DNA of 64,000 bases from Bradyrhizobium sp. (GTDB lineage Bacteria; Pseudomonadota; Alphaproteobacteria; Rhizobiales; Xanthobacteraceae). Every line of letters begins with the position of its first letter. Position 1 is the first letter of the stretch. The translations under genes and the position numbers were made by a program. The notes under the pieces were generated by a model, which saw nothing but the letters and a program-made list of their open reading frames with translations, had not been told where the DNA came from and did not search any database. Shown here piece after piece: positions 33,900-42,199 of the stretch. The stretch spans positions 248,001 through 312,000 of the forward strand of contig NZ_JACRMG010000009.1 in the NCBI RefSeq assembly GCF_016219575.1, read 5' to 3'.

Positions 33900-34300
33900 C
33901 GGCCCACTGAGGGGCGTTTCGCGATCGTCACGATACGTTGGGCTGAGGATGCGATGGACGCGGCAATCCCAAGCGTAACGGCCCGGTCCCGAAAGGGGTC
34001 GGGGTCCGCCGCCGGACGAAGGAGCGCTGCGTACGGCGAAGTCGTGTGGTCCTGGCGCCGCGACCCTGGCGTCTATCCTCGCCGGCCTGTGCTGGCGGGG
34101 CAACGGGGGCAAAAGAGGCCGTTCCCCGGGGAGAGCACGAAGTAAGCCGTAAAGCCATTGCGCGGGGAAGGCCGGGCTGTCCCGGCTGTACCTGTAGTTC
34201 AACCCGTGTGCACTTTCTGTAGCACTCTTCGCACACGGGACTGCGGGCGCAGTCGGCGCCCGGCCTTCCCTGGGCCCTCTTCACAAGAGGGGGCCGACGA
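33900..34300. ncRNA. Strongly structured repeat-like element, candidate noncoding RNA
   Basis: Perfect stems nest here: GGGAAGGCCGGGC (34165-34177) pairs with GCCCGGCCTTCCC (34258-34270). Inside it, CCCGTGTGC (34203-34211) pairs with GCACACGGG (34231-34239), and GACTGC (34239-34244) pairs with GCAGTC (34249-34254). CCTCTT/AAGAGG around CAC follows at once (near 34275-34291). Upstream lie GGTCCGCCGCCGGAC and CTCGCCGGC with GCTGGCGGG. I recall closely similar sequence from other Bradyrhizobium intergenic regions, but cannot verify that here. Strand, ends and function are unknown, and no transposase or other ORF goes with it. Confidence 0.5.
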
Positions 34301-34363
34301 GATGGCAGGCCTCGGGCGAAAACGCGCCGCGAGAACGAGAACACATGCCTATCGTCGGGAAAA

Positions 34364-34482
34364 CGTAGGGCGGATTAGCGAAAGCGTAATCCGCCATTGG
34401 CTCGTCGATAATGGCGGCGGATTACGCCTTCCAGTTTCGCTCGTTGAACGATCGCGGACGGGGTCGGCTAATCCGCCCTACG
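34364..34482. repeat. MITE-like element with 15-bp terminal inverted repeats
   Basis: GTAGGGCGGATTAGC (34365-34379) is the exact inverse of GCTAATCCGCCCTAC (34467-34481). A second inner inverted pair, GCGTAATCCGCCAT and ATGGCGGCGGATTACGC, lies within. The ~117-base element has no coding capacity. It ends 12 bases before the LOG gene stop and resembles dispersed GGCGGATTA repeats of Bradyrhizobium. Confidence 0.75.
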
Positions 34483-34493
34483 GCCACGGCTCG

Positions 34494-35099
34494 CTACATC
34501 CGCCGCGCCACTTCCGGCGCCATGGCCTTTGCTTCTTCCGGAATCCGCGCCGCGGCGGCGCGCAGGCGGGGCAAGATGTCCTCAACGCGCTCGGCCTTCA
34601 GCACGTCAACCTCGAGATTGGGGCGGATGAATTGCGCGCTGCGCATGTGGGCGAGAAGCGACAGCAGCGGCTCCCAGAAGCCGTCGATATTGGCGAGCAG
34701 GATCGGCTTGGCGTGACGGCCGAGCTGCTGCCAGGTCATCATCTCCACCAGCTCCTCCAGCGTGCCGACGCCGCCGGGCAGCGCCACGAAGGCGTCCGCG
34801 CGCTCGAACATCAGCCGCTTACGCTCGTGCATGTCGGGCGTGACGATCATCTCCTGTACCCTGGTCAGGGCGTTCTCGCGCGCGCGCAGGAAGTCGGGGA
34901 TGATGCCGGTCACCGCGCCGCCATGATCGAGCGCGGATCTCGCGATCGCCCCCATCAGGCCGACCGAGCCGCCGCCATAGACCAGACGGATGTTGTTTTC
35001 TGCGAAGATTTTGCCGAGCGCTTGCGCGGTCTCGACGAAGCGGGGGTTCGTGCCCGGGCCGGAGCCGCAATAGACACAAACAGTCTTGATTTGGTTCAT
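34494..35099 (-). CDS. LOG-family protein (TIGR00730)
   Basis: The 201-residue protein has VCVYCGSGPG at the start, GGGSVGLMGAIA and the family signature PGGVGTLEELVEMMTWQQLG. LOG proteins release free cytokinin bases from nucleoside 5'-monophosphates; many bacterial members have AMP or other nucleotide N-glycosidase activity. Starts at 35099 and 35108 are both possible and neither has a clear ribosome-binding site; 35099 gives the conventional N-terminus MNQIKTVCVY. The longer open frame to 35267 looks noncoding. Confidence 0.88.
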   Translation of the reverse strand: MNQIKTVCVYCGSGPGTNPRFVETAQALGKIFAENNIRLVYGGGSVGLMGAIARSALDHGGAVTGIIPDFLRARENALTRVQEMIVTPDMHERKRLMFERADAFVALPGGVGTLEELVEMMTWQQLGRHAKPILLANIDGFWEPLLSLLAHMRSAQFIRPNLEVDVLKAERVEDILPRLRAAAARIPEEAKAMAPEVARRM

Positions 35100-35462
35100 A
35101 AGGGCCATGTGGCACTGCAGCGTAGGATTATCAAGCTTATCGGATTCGTTGATCCCTGAGAATTTCCCTGCAAATCCCCGGAATCGCGAAAGAATTACCT
35201 GCAAAAGGCTGTACGGCGCGCACAAAGCCTTTATATGACGGGCACGATGCAACGAGATGAACGACACCCGTGGATCGGGGCAGGGCTATCGCCTGGGAGG
35301 AATGGTGAAAGCCTCCTTGCAGCAAATCCTTCGAGACGCCGCGCAAGCGCGGCTCCTCAGGATGAGGGCTCGTCTCGCGGCGAGATTTCAGACCCTCATG
35401 GTCAGGAGCGCCGCTTGCGGCGCGTCTCGAACCATGCGGCCCGAGACCTTCAAGGCTGATTG
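35100..35462. other. Divergent intergenic region with a REP repeat
   Basis: The 363 bases between the LOG gene and the ABC exporter hold no gene. The left part (35100-35320) must contain both promoters, but I see no convincing -35/-10 pair. The right part is occupied by a paired palindromic repeat (35326-35440). Confidence 0.7.
35326..35440. repeat. REP repeat, copy 1 of 3
   Basis: Two hairpin units: ATCCTTCGAGACGCCGCGC to CTCAGGATGAGG (35326-35367) and CCTCATGGTCAGGAGCGCC to GTCTCGAACCATGCGG (35393-35437). The shared words CGAGACGC, CTCCTCAGGATGAGG and TCTCGAACCATG recur at 39131-39233 and in degraded form at 50671-50769. Confidence 0.8.
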
Positions 35463-37412
35463 ATGGCCCACCCGCATTCGCAAGCCCACGCGCCGGCGAC
35501 CGAAGCCGCTGCCACCTCGCCCGAGAAGGCGACGCTGGCCGGGACGCTGGTGCACCTGTGGCCCTACATCTGGCCGAGCGACCGCGCCGACCTGAAGATG
35601 CGCGTGGCCTGGTCGATGGTGCTGCTGCTCATCGCCAAGCTCGCAACGCTGACGGTGCCCTTCACCTTCAAATGGGCGATCGACGCGCTGACCGGCGCCA
35701 ACACCGCACCGGTCGAAGCCTCGAACTGGATGCTGTGGCTGATCGCCTCGCCGCTGCTGATGACGCTCGGCTATGGCGGCATCCGCGTCCTGATGGCGCT
35801 CTTGACGCAATGGCGCGACGGACTGTTCGCCCGCGTCGCCATGCATGCCGTGCGCAAGCTCGCCTACATCACCTTCGTCCACATGCACCAGCTGTCGCTG
35901 CGCTTTCATCTGGAGCGCAAGACCGGCGGCCTGACGCGCGTGCTGGAGCGTGGCCGTTCCGGCATCGAGGTGATCGTGCGCATGGTGATCCTGCAGCTGA
36001 TCCCGACCATCGTCGAGGTGACGCTGATGCTGGGCGTGCTGTTCTGGCAGTTCGACTGGCGCTATGTGCTGGCGACCGCGGTCATGGTCGCGATCTACAT
36101 GTACTACACCTATATCGCGACCGAGTGGCGGATCGAGATCCGCCGCAAGATGAACGATTCCGACACCGAGGCGAACACCAAGGCGATCGACTCGCTGCTC
36201 AACTATGAGACCGTGAAGTATTTCAGCGCGGAGGCGCGCGAGGCCGCGCGCTACGACCGCTCGATGGAGCGCTACGAAGAGGCGAGCACGCGCACCTATA
36301 CCTCGCTCGCGGTCCTCAACGCCGGTCAGGCCGTGATCTTCACCGCCGGTCTCACCGCCACCATGGTGATGTGCGCGATCGGCATCCGCAACGGCACCCA
36401 CACCGTCGGCGATTTCGTGCTGATCAACGCCATGATGATCCAGCTCTACGTGCCCCTGAACTTCATGGGCATGGTCTATCGCGAGATCAAGCAGGCGATC
36501 ATCGACATCGAGAAGATGTTCAACGTCCTGCAACGCGATCCCGAGATCAAGGACGTGCCGGGTGCTGCGCCGCTCGTGGTGACGTCGGGCAATGTGCGCT
36601 TCGAGGACGTGCGCTTTGCCTATGAGGCCGACCGGCCGATCCTGAAAGGCCTCAGCTTCGAAGTCCCGGCCGGCAAGACGGTCGCGATCGTCGGGCCCTC
36701 GGGCGCCGGCAAGTCCACCATCTCGCGGCTGCTGTTCCGCCTCTACGACGTCTCCGGCGGCAAGATCCTCATCGATGGGCAGGACATCAAGAACGTCACG
36801 CAGAATTCGTTGCGCGCGGCGATCGGCATGGTGCCGCAGGACACCGTGCTGTTCAACGACACCATCCGCTACAACATCCGCTACGGCCGCTGGGACGCGA
36901 GCGACGCCGAAGTGGAGGAGGCAGCGCGGCTGGCGCAGATCGACGCCTTCATCAAGTCCTCGCCCAGGGGCTACGAGACGCAGGTCGGCGAGCGCGGACT
37001 GAAACTGTCCGGCGGCGAAAAGCAGCGTGTGGCAATTGCGCGCACGGTGCTGAAGGCGCCGCCCATCCTGGTGCTGGACGAGGCGACCTCGGCGCTCGAC
37101 AGCCACACCGAGCACGAAATCCAGGGCGCGCTGGAGCGCGTCTCGCAGAACCGCACCTCGCTGGTGATCGCGCACCGGCTTTCGACCATCGTCGCCGCCG
37201 ACGAGATCATCGTGCTCGACCAGGGCAAGATTGCGGAGCGCGGAACCCATGCGCAGCTTTTGGCTTCCGGCGGACTTTATGCCAGTATGTGGAACCGGCA
37301 GCGCGAGGCGCAGGAAGCGCGCGAAAAGCTCGCGCAGATCGACGACGACAACGAGGCGCCCAACCGCACGCCGCCGCCAATCGAGGATCCCCTGGCGAGC
37401 GCTGCGGAGTGA
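35463..37412 (+). CDS. Atm1-type ABC half-transporter (fused permease-ATPase)
   Basis: The 649-residue exporter has six membrane helices (about 40-310). The nucleotide-binding domain has Walker A GPSGAGKST (~415), ABC signature LSGGEKQRV, Walker B ILVLDEATSALD and a switch His in IAHRLST. DTEANTKAIDSLLNYETVKYF is the hallmark of the Atm1/ABCB7/HMT1 group. These export glutathione conjugates linked to Fe-S assembly or heavy-metal tolerance. It probably works as a homodimer. psd follows after 49 bases. Confidence 0.92.
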   Translation: MAHPHSQAHAPATEAAATSPEKATLAGTLVHLWPYIWPSDRADLKMRVAWSMVLLLIAKLATLTVPFTFKWAIDALTGANTAPVEASNWMLWLIASPLLMTLGYGGIRVLMALLTQWRDGLFARVAMHAVRKLAYITFVHMHQLSLRFHLERKTGGLTRVLERGRSGIEVIVRMVILQLIPTIVEVTLMLGVLFWQFDWRYVLATAVMVAIYMYYTYIATEWRIEIRRKMNDSDTEANTKAIDSLLNYETVKYFSAEAREAARYDRSMERYEEASTRTYTSLAVLNAGQAVIFTAGLTATMVMCAIGIRNGTHTVGDFVLINAMMIQLYVPLNFMGMVYREIKQAIIDIEKMFNVLQRDPEIKDVPGAAPLVVTSGNVRFEDVRFAYEADRPILKGLSFEVPAGKTVAIVGPSGAGKSTISRLLFRLYDVSGGKILIDGQDIKNVTQNSLRAAIGMVPQDTVLFNDTIRYNIRYGRWDASDAEVEEAARLAQIDAFIKSSPRGYETQVGERGLKLSGGEKQRVAIARTVLKAPPILVLDEATSALDSHTEHEIQGALERVSQNRTSLVIAHRLSTIVAADEIIVLDQGKIAERGTHAQLLASGGLYASMWNRQREAQEAREKLAQIDDDNEAPNRTPPPIEDPLASAAE

Positions 37413-37461
37413 AAGCGTACCGACTGCCCTGGCGCCCGGGCGGCCAATTCAGTGAGTGACA

Positions 37462-38160
37462 ATGTCCATCAGCAATTCCATCCGCGCGCAAATCCCGCCG
37501 ATCCACCCCGAGGGCTATCCGTTCATCGGCGGCTTTGCGCTGGCGAGCCTGATCCTGTTCTGGATCTGGACGCCGCTGGGCTGGATCGGCACGGTGTTGA
37601 CGGTCTGGTGCGCGCTGTTCTTCCGCGATCCCGTGCGGGTGACGCCGGTGCGCGAGGGCGTGGTGGTGTCGCCGGCCGACGGCCGCGTCTCCATGATCAC
37701 GCAGGTGCTGCCGCCGGCCGAGCTCGGGCTCGGCGACCGGCCGCTGACCCGCGTCTCCGTCTTCATGAGCGTGTTCAATTGCCATGTGAACCGCGCCCCT
37801 GTAACGGGACGGATCGAGAAGATCGTCTACCGGCCCGGCGTGTTCATCAATGCCGAGCTCGACAAGGCGAGCGAGGACAATGAGCGGAATTCGCTGGTGA
37901 TCGGCACGGCGCAGGGCCGCATCGGCGTGGTGCAGATCGCAGGACTCGTGGCGCGGCGCATCGTCTGCTTTGCCAAGGAAGGGCAGGCGATCGGCGCCGG
38001 CGAGCGGTTCGGCCTGATCCGCTTCGGCTCCCGGCTCGACGTCTACCTGCCCGACGGCACCAAGCCGCTGGTGTCGGTGGGCCAGACCGCGGTGGCGGGC
38101 GAGACGGTTCTGGCGGATTTCCGGCTCGGCGACAACGGGCTTGGCTTCCGCGCCAATTAA
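37462..38160 (+). CDS. psd: Phosphatidylserine decarboxylase
   Basis: The 232-residue proenzyme decarboxylates phosphatidylserine to phosphatidylethanolamine. It is the short form without the large N-terminal extension. [25 protein letters not shown] and the self-cleavage site Gly-Ser in [12 protein letters not shown] are present; the Ser becomes the pyruvoyl group. Two hydrophobic helices near the N-terminus anchor it. pssA follows after 73 bases, so consecutive steps are encoded together. Confidence 0.95.
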   Translation: MSISNSIRAQIPPIHPEGYPFIGGFALASLILFWIWTPLGWIGTVLTVWCALFFRDPVRVTPVREGVVVSPADGRVSMITQVLPPAELGLGDRPLTRVSVFMSVFNCHVNRAPVTGRIEKIVYRPGVFINAELDKASEDNERNSLVIGTAQGRIGVVQIAGLVARRIVCFAKEGQAIGAGERFGLIRFGSRLDVYLPDGTKPLVSVGQTAVAGETVLADFRLGDNGLGFRAN

Positions 38161-38233
38161 CCATTGGTAATGGTGGATTTTGCCGCGGCTCCGGCCAATG
38201 GCGGAGGGGCCGGGCGCTTGCTATATTAGAGGT

Positions 38234-39115
38234 ATGGTGCCGTTGGATTACAAAACCCCTGAAGGACGCCGCCGCCGCTTTCGCCCGATCCCGGTGCGCA
38301 TGCTGGTGCCGAACGTCATCACGCTGCTGGCGATCTGCGCCGGCCTGACCGCGATCCGTCTTGCCATCGAAGGCAAGATGGAGTGGGCGGTCGCGGCAAT
38401 CGTGTTCGCCGCCGTGCTCGACGGCATCGACGGCCGCGTCGCGCGTATGATCAAGGGGCAGTCGAAATTCGGCGCCGAGCTGGACTCGCTTGCCGACTTC
38501 GTCAATTTCGGCGTCGTGCCCGGACTGGTCCTGTACTTCTGGCAGCTGCAGGAGCTCGGCAATGGCGGCTGGATCGCCGCGATGGTGTTTGCGATCTCCG
38601 GCGGCCTGCGGCTTGCGCGCTTCAACGCCTCGATCGACGACCCCAACAAGCCGGCCTATGCCGCCAATTATTTCACGGGCGTGCCGGCGCCCGCCGGCGC
38701 GGTCACGGCGCTGCTGCCGATCTATCTCGCCTTCCTCGGCGTCGCCAAGCCGCCGGCCACGCTGACGGCGGCCTACACGCTGCTGATCGCCTTCCTGATG
38801 GTCTCGCGGCTACCGGTGTTCTCCGGCAAGACCGTGCGCATGCGCGTGCCGCCGGAAATGGTGCTGCCGGTCTTCGTGTCGGTGATCTTCTTCATCGCGC
38901 TTCTGATCGGCTATCCCTGGCACATCCTCTCGATCGGCACCGTGCTGTATCTGGCGAGCCTCCCCTTGGGCTGGAAGTCCTACAAGAACCACGAGCGCGC
39001 GGCTGCCGCAGCGGGGGCCGCGCCGGCAACCGAGGCGACCGCTGAGTCTGCGCAGACCTTCACCGCACCGGCATCCGACACCCCGCCCGACGACCGGCCG
39101 GAGCGATTGCATTAG
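38234..39115 (+). CDS. pssA: CDP-diacylglycerol-serine O-phosphatidyltransferase
   Basis: The 293-residue membrane enzyme makes phosphatidylserine, the substrate of Psd. The CDP-alcohol phosphatidyltransferase motif DGIDGRVARMIKGQSKFGAE and following LDSLAD (about 75-100) is complete. About eight membrane helices follow, and the tail is Ala/Thr/Pro-rich. The ATG at 38234 has AGAGGT upstream and gives the normal N-terminus; an upstream start would add 18 residues of non-family sequence. Confidence 0.94.
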   Translation: MVPLDYKTPEGRRRRFRPIPVRMLVPNVITLLAICAGLTAIRLAIEGKMEWAVAAIVFAAVLDGIDGRVARMIKGQSKFGAELDSLADFVNFGVVPGLVLYFWQLQELGNGGWIAAMVFAISGGLRLARFNASIDDPNKPAYAANYFTGVPAPAGAVTALLPIYLAFLGVAKPPATLTAAYTLLIAFLMVSRLPVFSGKTVRMRVPPEMVLPVFVSVIFFIALLIGYPWHILSIGTVLYLASLPLGWKSYKNHERAAAAAGAAPATEATAESAQTFTAPASDTPPDDRPERLH

Positions 39116-39130
39116 AGGAGCGTGACATTT

Positions 39131-39233
39131 CCCCTCATCCTGAGGAGCGGCCCCTGGCCGCGTCTCGAAGGATGAGGCCCCAGTTGCGGCCTCATGGTTC
39201 GAGACGCGCGTGCCGCGCTCCTCACCATGAGGG
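39131..39233. repeat. REP repeat, copy 2 of 3
   Basis: Two hairpins face each other: CCTCATCCTGAGGAGCGG to TCTCGAAGGATGAGG (39132-39177) and CCTCATGGTTCGAGACGCG to CTCCTCACCATGAGG (39190-39232). It is the best-preserved copy of the family also seen at 35326-35440 and 50671-50769. It lies between pssA and the RraA-like gene. Confidence 0.85.
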
Positions 39234-39349
39234 TCTGACACAAATAGCAGCCATGAGCGCCGGCCGAGTTGGGTTCATCCCCGATCTCGGCTATGACCGT
39301 GGCTGCAAGAGCCCGCGACCAACGCCGGCCAGACCAGGAGACAAACGCC

Positions 39350-40063
39350 GTGACCCAGTCCGCCCCGCTGCCCGCATCCGTCCTTGAAGCGCTGGGCCGC
39401 TACGACACGCCGACCATCTGCAACGCGATGGAGATCGTGGCGCCGGAGCGGCGGCTGATCGGTTACACGACGAAACCGCTGGTTTGCCCGTTCCCCGACC
39501 TGCCGCCGATGGTCGGCTATGCCCGCACCGTGACCATCCGCTCGGTGCTGAAGTCCGGCCTGCCGGCGGACGAGCAGGCCCGGCGCCGCATCGCCTATTA
39601 CGAATATGTCGGCACCGGTTTTGGGCCGCGCATCACTGTGATCCAGGATATCGACGGTGCCGACGTCGGCTATGGCGCGTTCTGGGGCGAGGTGCAGAGC
39701 AACGTGCACAAGGCGCTCGGCTGCCTCGGCGTCATCACCGACGGCTCGATCCGCGATATCCCGCAATGGGCGCCGGGTTTCCAGGCGCTGGCCGGCTCGA
39801 TCGGCCCGTCGCATGCCTGGGTGCATGCGGAGAATTTCGGCGGCGAGGTGCGCGTGGCCGGCATGACCGTGAAATCCGACGACCTGATCCATGCCGATCA
39901 GCATGGCGCGATCGTCATCCCGACCGACATCGCGGCAAAAATTCCTGACGCCTGCGAGCTCTGCGGCCGGCGCGAGACGCCGATCCTGGAGATCGCGCGA
40001 GCCAAGGATTTTTCGCTGGAGAAGCTGAAAGAGGCGCTGAAGCGTTCCGCTGAGATACATTAG
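39350..40063 (+). CDS. RraA-like aldolase/ribonuclease-regulator family protein
   Basis: The 237-residue product has TICNAMEIVAPERR, GYARTVTI and CLGVITDGSIRDIPQW, the central DG-x-x-RD motif of the RraA/HMG aldolase family. ADQHGAIVIP is the C-terminal metal-binding stretch. Family members include 4-hydroxy-4-methyl-2-oxoglutarate aldolases and other small-acid lyases; true RraA inhibits RNase E. A catabolic role is more likely beside a Bug-type binding protein. The start is GTG at 39350 with AGGAG 9 bases upstream. Confidence 0.85.
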   Translation: MTQSAPLPASVLEALGRYDTPTICNAMEIVAPERRLIGYTTKPLVCPFPDLPPMVGYARTVTIRSVLKSGLPADEQARRRIAYYEYVGTGFGPRITVIQDIDGADVGYGAFWGEVQSNVHKALGCLGVITDGSIRDIPQWAPGFQALAGSIGPSHAWVHAENFGGEVRVAGMTVKSDDLIHADQHGAIVIPTDIAAKIPDACELCGRRETPILEIARAKDFSLEKLKEALKRSAEIH

Positions 40064-40160
40064 AGCGTTTTCAAGCGAAGTGGATACCGGTTCGCGTGAA
40101 GAAAACGCGTCAGATCATGAATCTAGAGCTTCGGTTCTGATTCAATCAGAACCGAAAATG
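40064..40160. repeat. Dispersed repeat with perfect hairpin
   Basis: The sequence AGAGCGTTTTCAAGCGAAGT, and then GGATACCGGTTCGCG, is of a type I recall as dispersed in Bradyrhizobium. It is followed by TTCGGTTCTGATT (40130-40142) facing its exact inverse AATCAGAACCGAA (40144-40156) with a one-base loop. It lies after the RraA-like gene and may also act as a transcription barrier. Confidence 0.7.
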
Positions 40161-40202
40161 CCCTAGGCGCGAAAAATCGCGCACACATCGGGGGAGGAAG
40201 TG

Positions 40203-41162
40203 ATGAGCAGGTTAATCGCCGCGCTGTTCATGGTCGTCTGTGCAGTTGCGACTGTACAAGCGCAGACCTTTCCCACTCGGCCGCTCACCTTGATCGTGCC
40301 GTTCCCGCCGGGCGGCTCGACCGATTCCGCGGCGCGCATCATGGCGGAAAAGATGCGGGAGTCGCTCGGCCAGCCCATCGTGATCGAAAATGTCGGCGGC
40401 GCCGGCGGCAGCCTCGGCGTCGGCCGTCTCGCCCGCTCCGTGCCCGACGGCTACACCTTCGACATCGGCCAGTGGGACACCCATGTCGGCAGCATCATCT
40501 ACAAGCTCGACTACGACCTGGAGAAGGATTTCGAGCCGATTGCGCTGGTCTCCAACAACCCGCAGCTGATGGTCGCCAAGAAGGATTTGCCGGCGCAGAA
40601 TCTTCGCGAACTCGTGGCGTGGATGAAGGAAAACCCCGGCAAGATCAATTTCGTCAACCAGAACGCTGCGGCCAATGTCACCGGCGTCCTGTTCGAGAAG
40701 CTGACCGGCCAGAAGGTGCAGTTCATTCCCTACCGCGGCGCGGGCCCGGCGATGACCGATCTCGTCGCCGGCACCGTGGACCTCCTGGTGGTGCAGGGGG
40801 CGGTGGCGTTGCCGCAGATCCGCGCCGGCAAGATCAAGGCACTGGCGAATCTTTCGCCGCAGCGCTCGGCCTCGATGGCGGACATTCCGACGTCCGATGA
40901 GTCCGGCGTGAAGGGCCTCTATATGTCCGGCTGGTTCGGCTTCTGGGCGCCCAAGGGCACGCCGAAGGATGTGATCGCCAGGCTCAATGCCGCGACGATG
41001 GATGCGCTCGGCGACCCGGCGCTGCAAAAGCGCTTCTCCGACCTCGGCCTCGACGTCGCCCCGCGTGCGCAGCAGACGCCCGAAGGGTTGGCGGCGTTCC
41101 AGAAGGCCGAGATCGAAAAGTGGTGGCCGATCATCCGCGGCGCCGGCATCGGCGCGCAATGA
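40203..41162 (+). CDS. Bug-type (tripartite tricarboxylate transport) substrate-binding protein
   Basis: The 319-residue periplasmic protein has a signal peptide (LIAALFMVVCAVATVQA). FPTRPLTLIVPFPPGGSTD and the GVGRLARSVPDGYTF region are typical of the TctC/Bug family, which binds carboxylates. No TctA/TctB membrane genes are adjacent, as is usual for Bug proteins. GGAGGAAG precedes the start. It may deliver the substrate handled by the RraA-like enzyme, which is inferred from position only. Confidence 0.92.
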   Translation: MSRLIAALFMVVCAVATVQAQTFPTRPLTLIVPFPPGGSTDSAARIMAEKMRESLGQPIVIENVGGAGGSLGVGRLARSVPDGYTFDIGQWDTHVGSIIYKLDYDLEKDFEPIALVSNNPQLMVAKKDLPAQNLRELVAWMKENPGKINFVNQNAAANVTGVLFEKLTGQKVQFIPYRGAGPAMTDLVAGTVDLLVVQGAVALPQIRAGKIKALANLSPQRSASMADIPTSDESGVKGLYMSGWFGFWAPKGTPKDVIARLNAATMDALGDPALQKRFSDLGLDVAPRAQQTPEGLAAFQKAEIEKWWPIIRGAGIGAQ

Positions 41163-41175
41163 CGGGCGCAACGCC

Positions 41176-41997
41176 ATGGACGTGAAAGGCAAGACCATCT
41201 TGATCACCGGCTCGACCGACGGCGTCGGCCGCTATGTCGCGACGAAGCTCGCAGGCGAGGGTGCGAAGGTCCTGATCCACGGCCGCGACGCCGCGCGCGC
41301 GAACGCCGTGATCGACGGCATCAAGCGCGCCGGCGGCGCGGCGCCTGTTTTCTATCAGGCCGATTTGTCGTCGCTGGCGGAAACGCGCAAGCTCGCCGAG
41401 CAGGTGCTGGCCGATCACGACCGGCTCGACGTCTTCGTCAGCAATGCCGGCATCGGTTCGCAGAACGAGGGGCCGCAGCGGCAGGTGAGCCGCGACGGCC
41501 ATGAGCTGCGCTTTGCCGTGAACTATCTCGCCGGCTTCCTGCTCGCGCATCTCTTGCTGCCTCGCCTGAAGGCGAGCGTACCGTCGCGCATCGTCAATGT
41601 CGCTTCGCTCGGCCAGCATCCGATCGATTTCGACGACGTCATGATCACCAGGAATTACAGCGGCTCGCGGGCCTATGCGCAAAGCAAGCTGTCGCAGATC
41701 ATGTTCACGATCGATCTGGCCGATGAGCTTGCCGGCAGCGGCGTCACCGTCAATTCGCTGCATCCGGCGACCTACATGAACACCACCATGGTGCGCGCCG
41801 GCGGCATTGCGCCGATGTCCACGGTGGAGCAGGGCGGCGATGCGATCCTGCATCTCGTCAGCGGTGACGATGTCGCGGGCAGGAGCGGCCTGTTCTTCAA
41901 CGGCATGAACGAAATGCGGGCCAATCCGCAGGCCTATGACGCACAGGCTCGCGCCAGGCTGAGGGAGCTGAGTCTGAATCTGACCGGGCTCGGGTAG
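41176..41997 (+). CDS. Short-chain dehydrogenase/reductase
   Basis: The 273-residue SDR has ITGSTDGVGRYVATKL (cofactor loop, about 10-25), SNAGIG, active-site Ser in VNVASLGQ and AYAQSKLSQ, which gives the Tyr-x-x-x-Lys pair. The HGRD after the second strand suggests NADP. It resembles retinol-dehydrogenase-like SDRs. The ATG at 41176 is 13 bases after the Bug gene stop; the longer frame from 40987 overlaps that gene and is not used. Confidence 0.87.
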   Translation: MDVKGKTILITGSTDGVGRYVATKLAGEGAKVLIHGRDAARANAVIDGIKRAGGAAPVFYQADLSSLAETRKLAEQVLADHDRLDVFVSNAGIGSQNEGPQRQVSRDGHELRFAVNYLAGFLLAHLLLPRLKASVPSRIVNVASLGQHPIDFDDVMITRNYSGSRAYAQSKLSQIMFTIDLADELAGSGVTVNSLHPATYMNTTMVRAGGIAPMSTVEQGGDAILHLVSGDDVAGRSGLFFNGMNEMRANPQAYDAQARARLRELSLNLTGLG

Positions 41998-42199
41998 GCG
42001 ACGTCGGCCGCAATTATGGTTAGCAGATGGTTGAGATCGCCGCCCCCGTTTCGGCAATTGCGCGGCCGATCAACGGCGAAAGCGCTTAACCTTTACGCGT
42101 CTTTAATGGCGAACCCATAGGGTCGATCCGTGCGGCTCCGTTCGGGCCGCACCGCCGTCCAGGACAGGCGGCGGGTTCGCGTACGCGTTGGAGTCGGGA

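Larger units (their letters stand above)
33734..34493. other. 760-base gene-free stretch of repeats and structured elements
   Basis: No frame here looks like a protein gene; the minus-strand frame 33928-34344 is Arg/Pro-rich and has no family signature. The stretch contains a perfect 14-bp hairpin (33750-33779), an AT-richer patch (33781-33890), a strongly folded element (about 33900-34300) and a 15-bp terminal inverted repeat element (34365-34481). Promoters are not evident. Confidence 0.8.

Noticed and set aside
33928..34344. Minus-strand frame (138 codons) in the gene-free stretch
   Set aside because: Arg/Pro-rich sequence with no start context; it overlaps perfect stems and is better explained as a structured element.
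40987..41175. Extended N-terminus of the SDR from 40987
   Set aside because: That segment is Arg/Ser-rich, overlaps the Bug-type gene in another frame, and the normal SDR start is at 41176.
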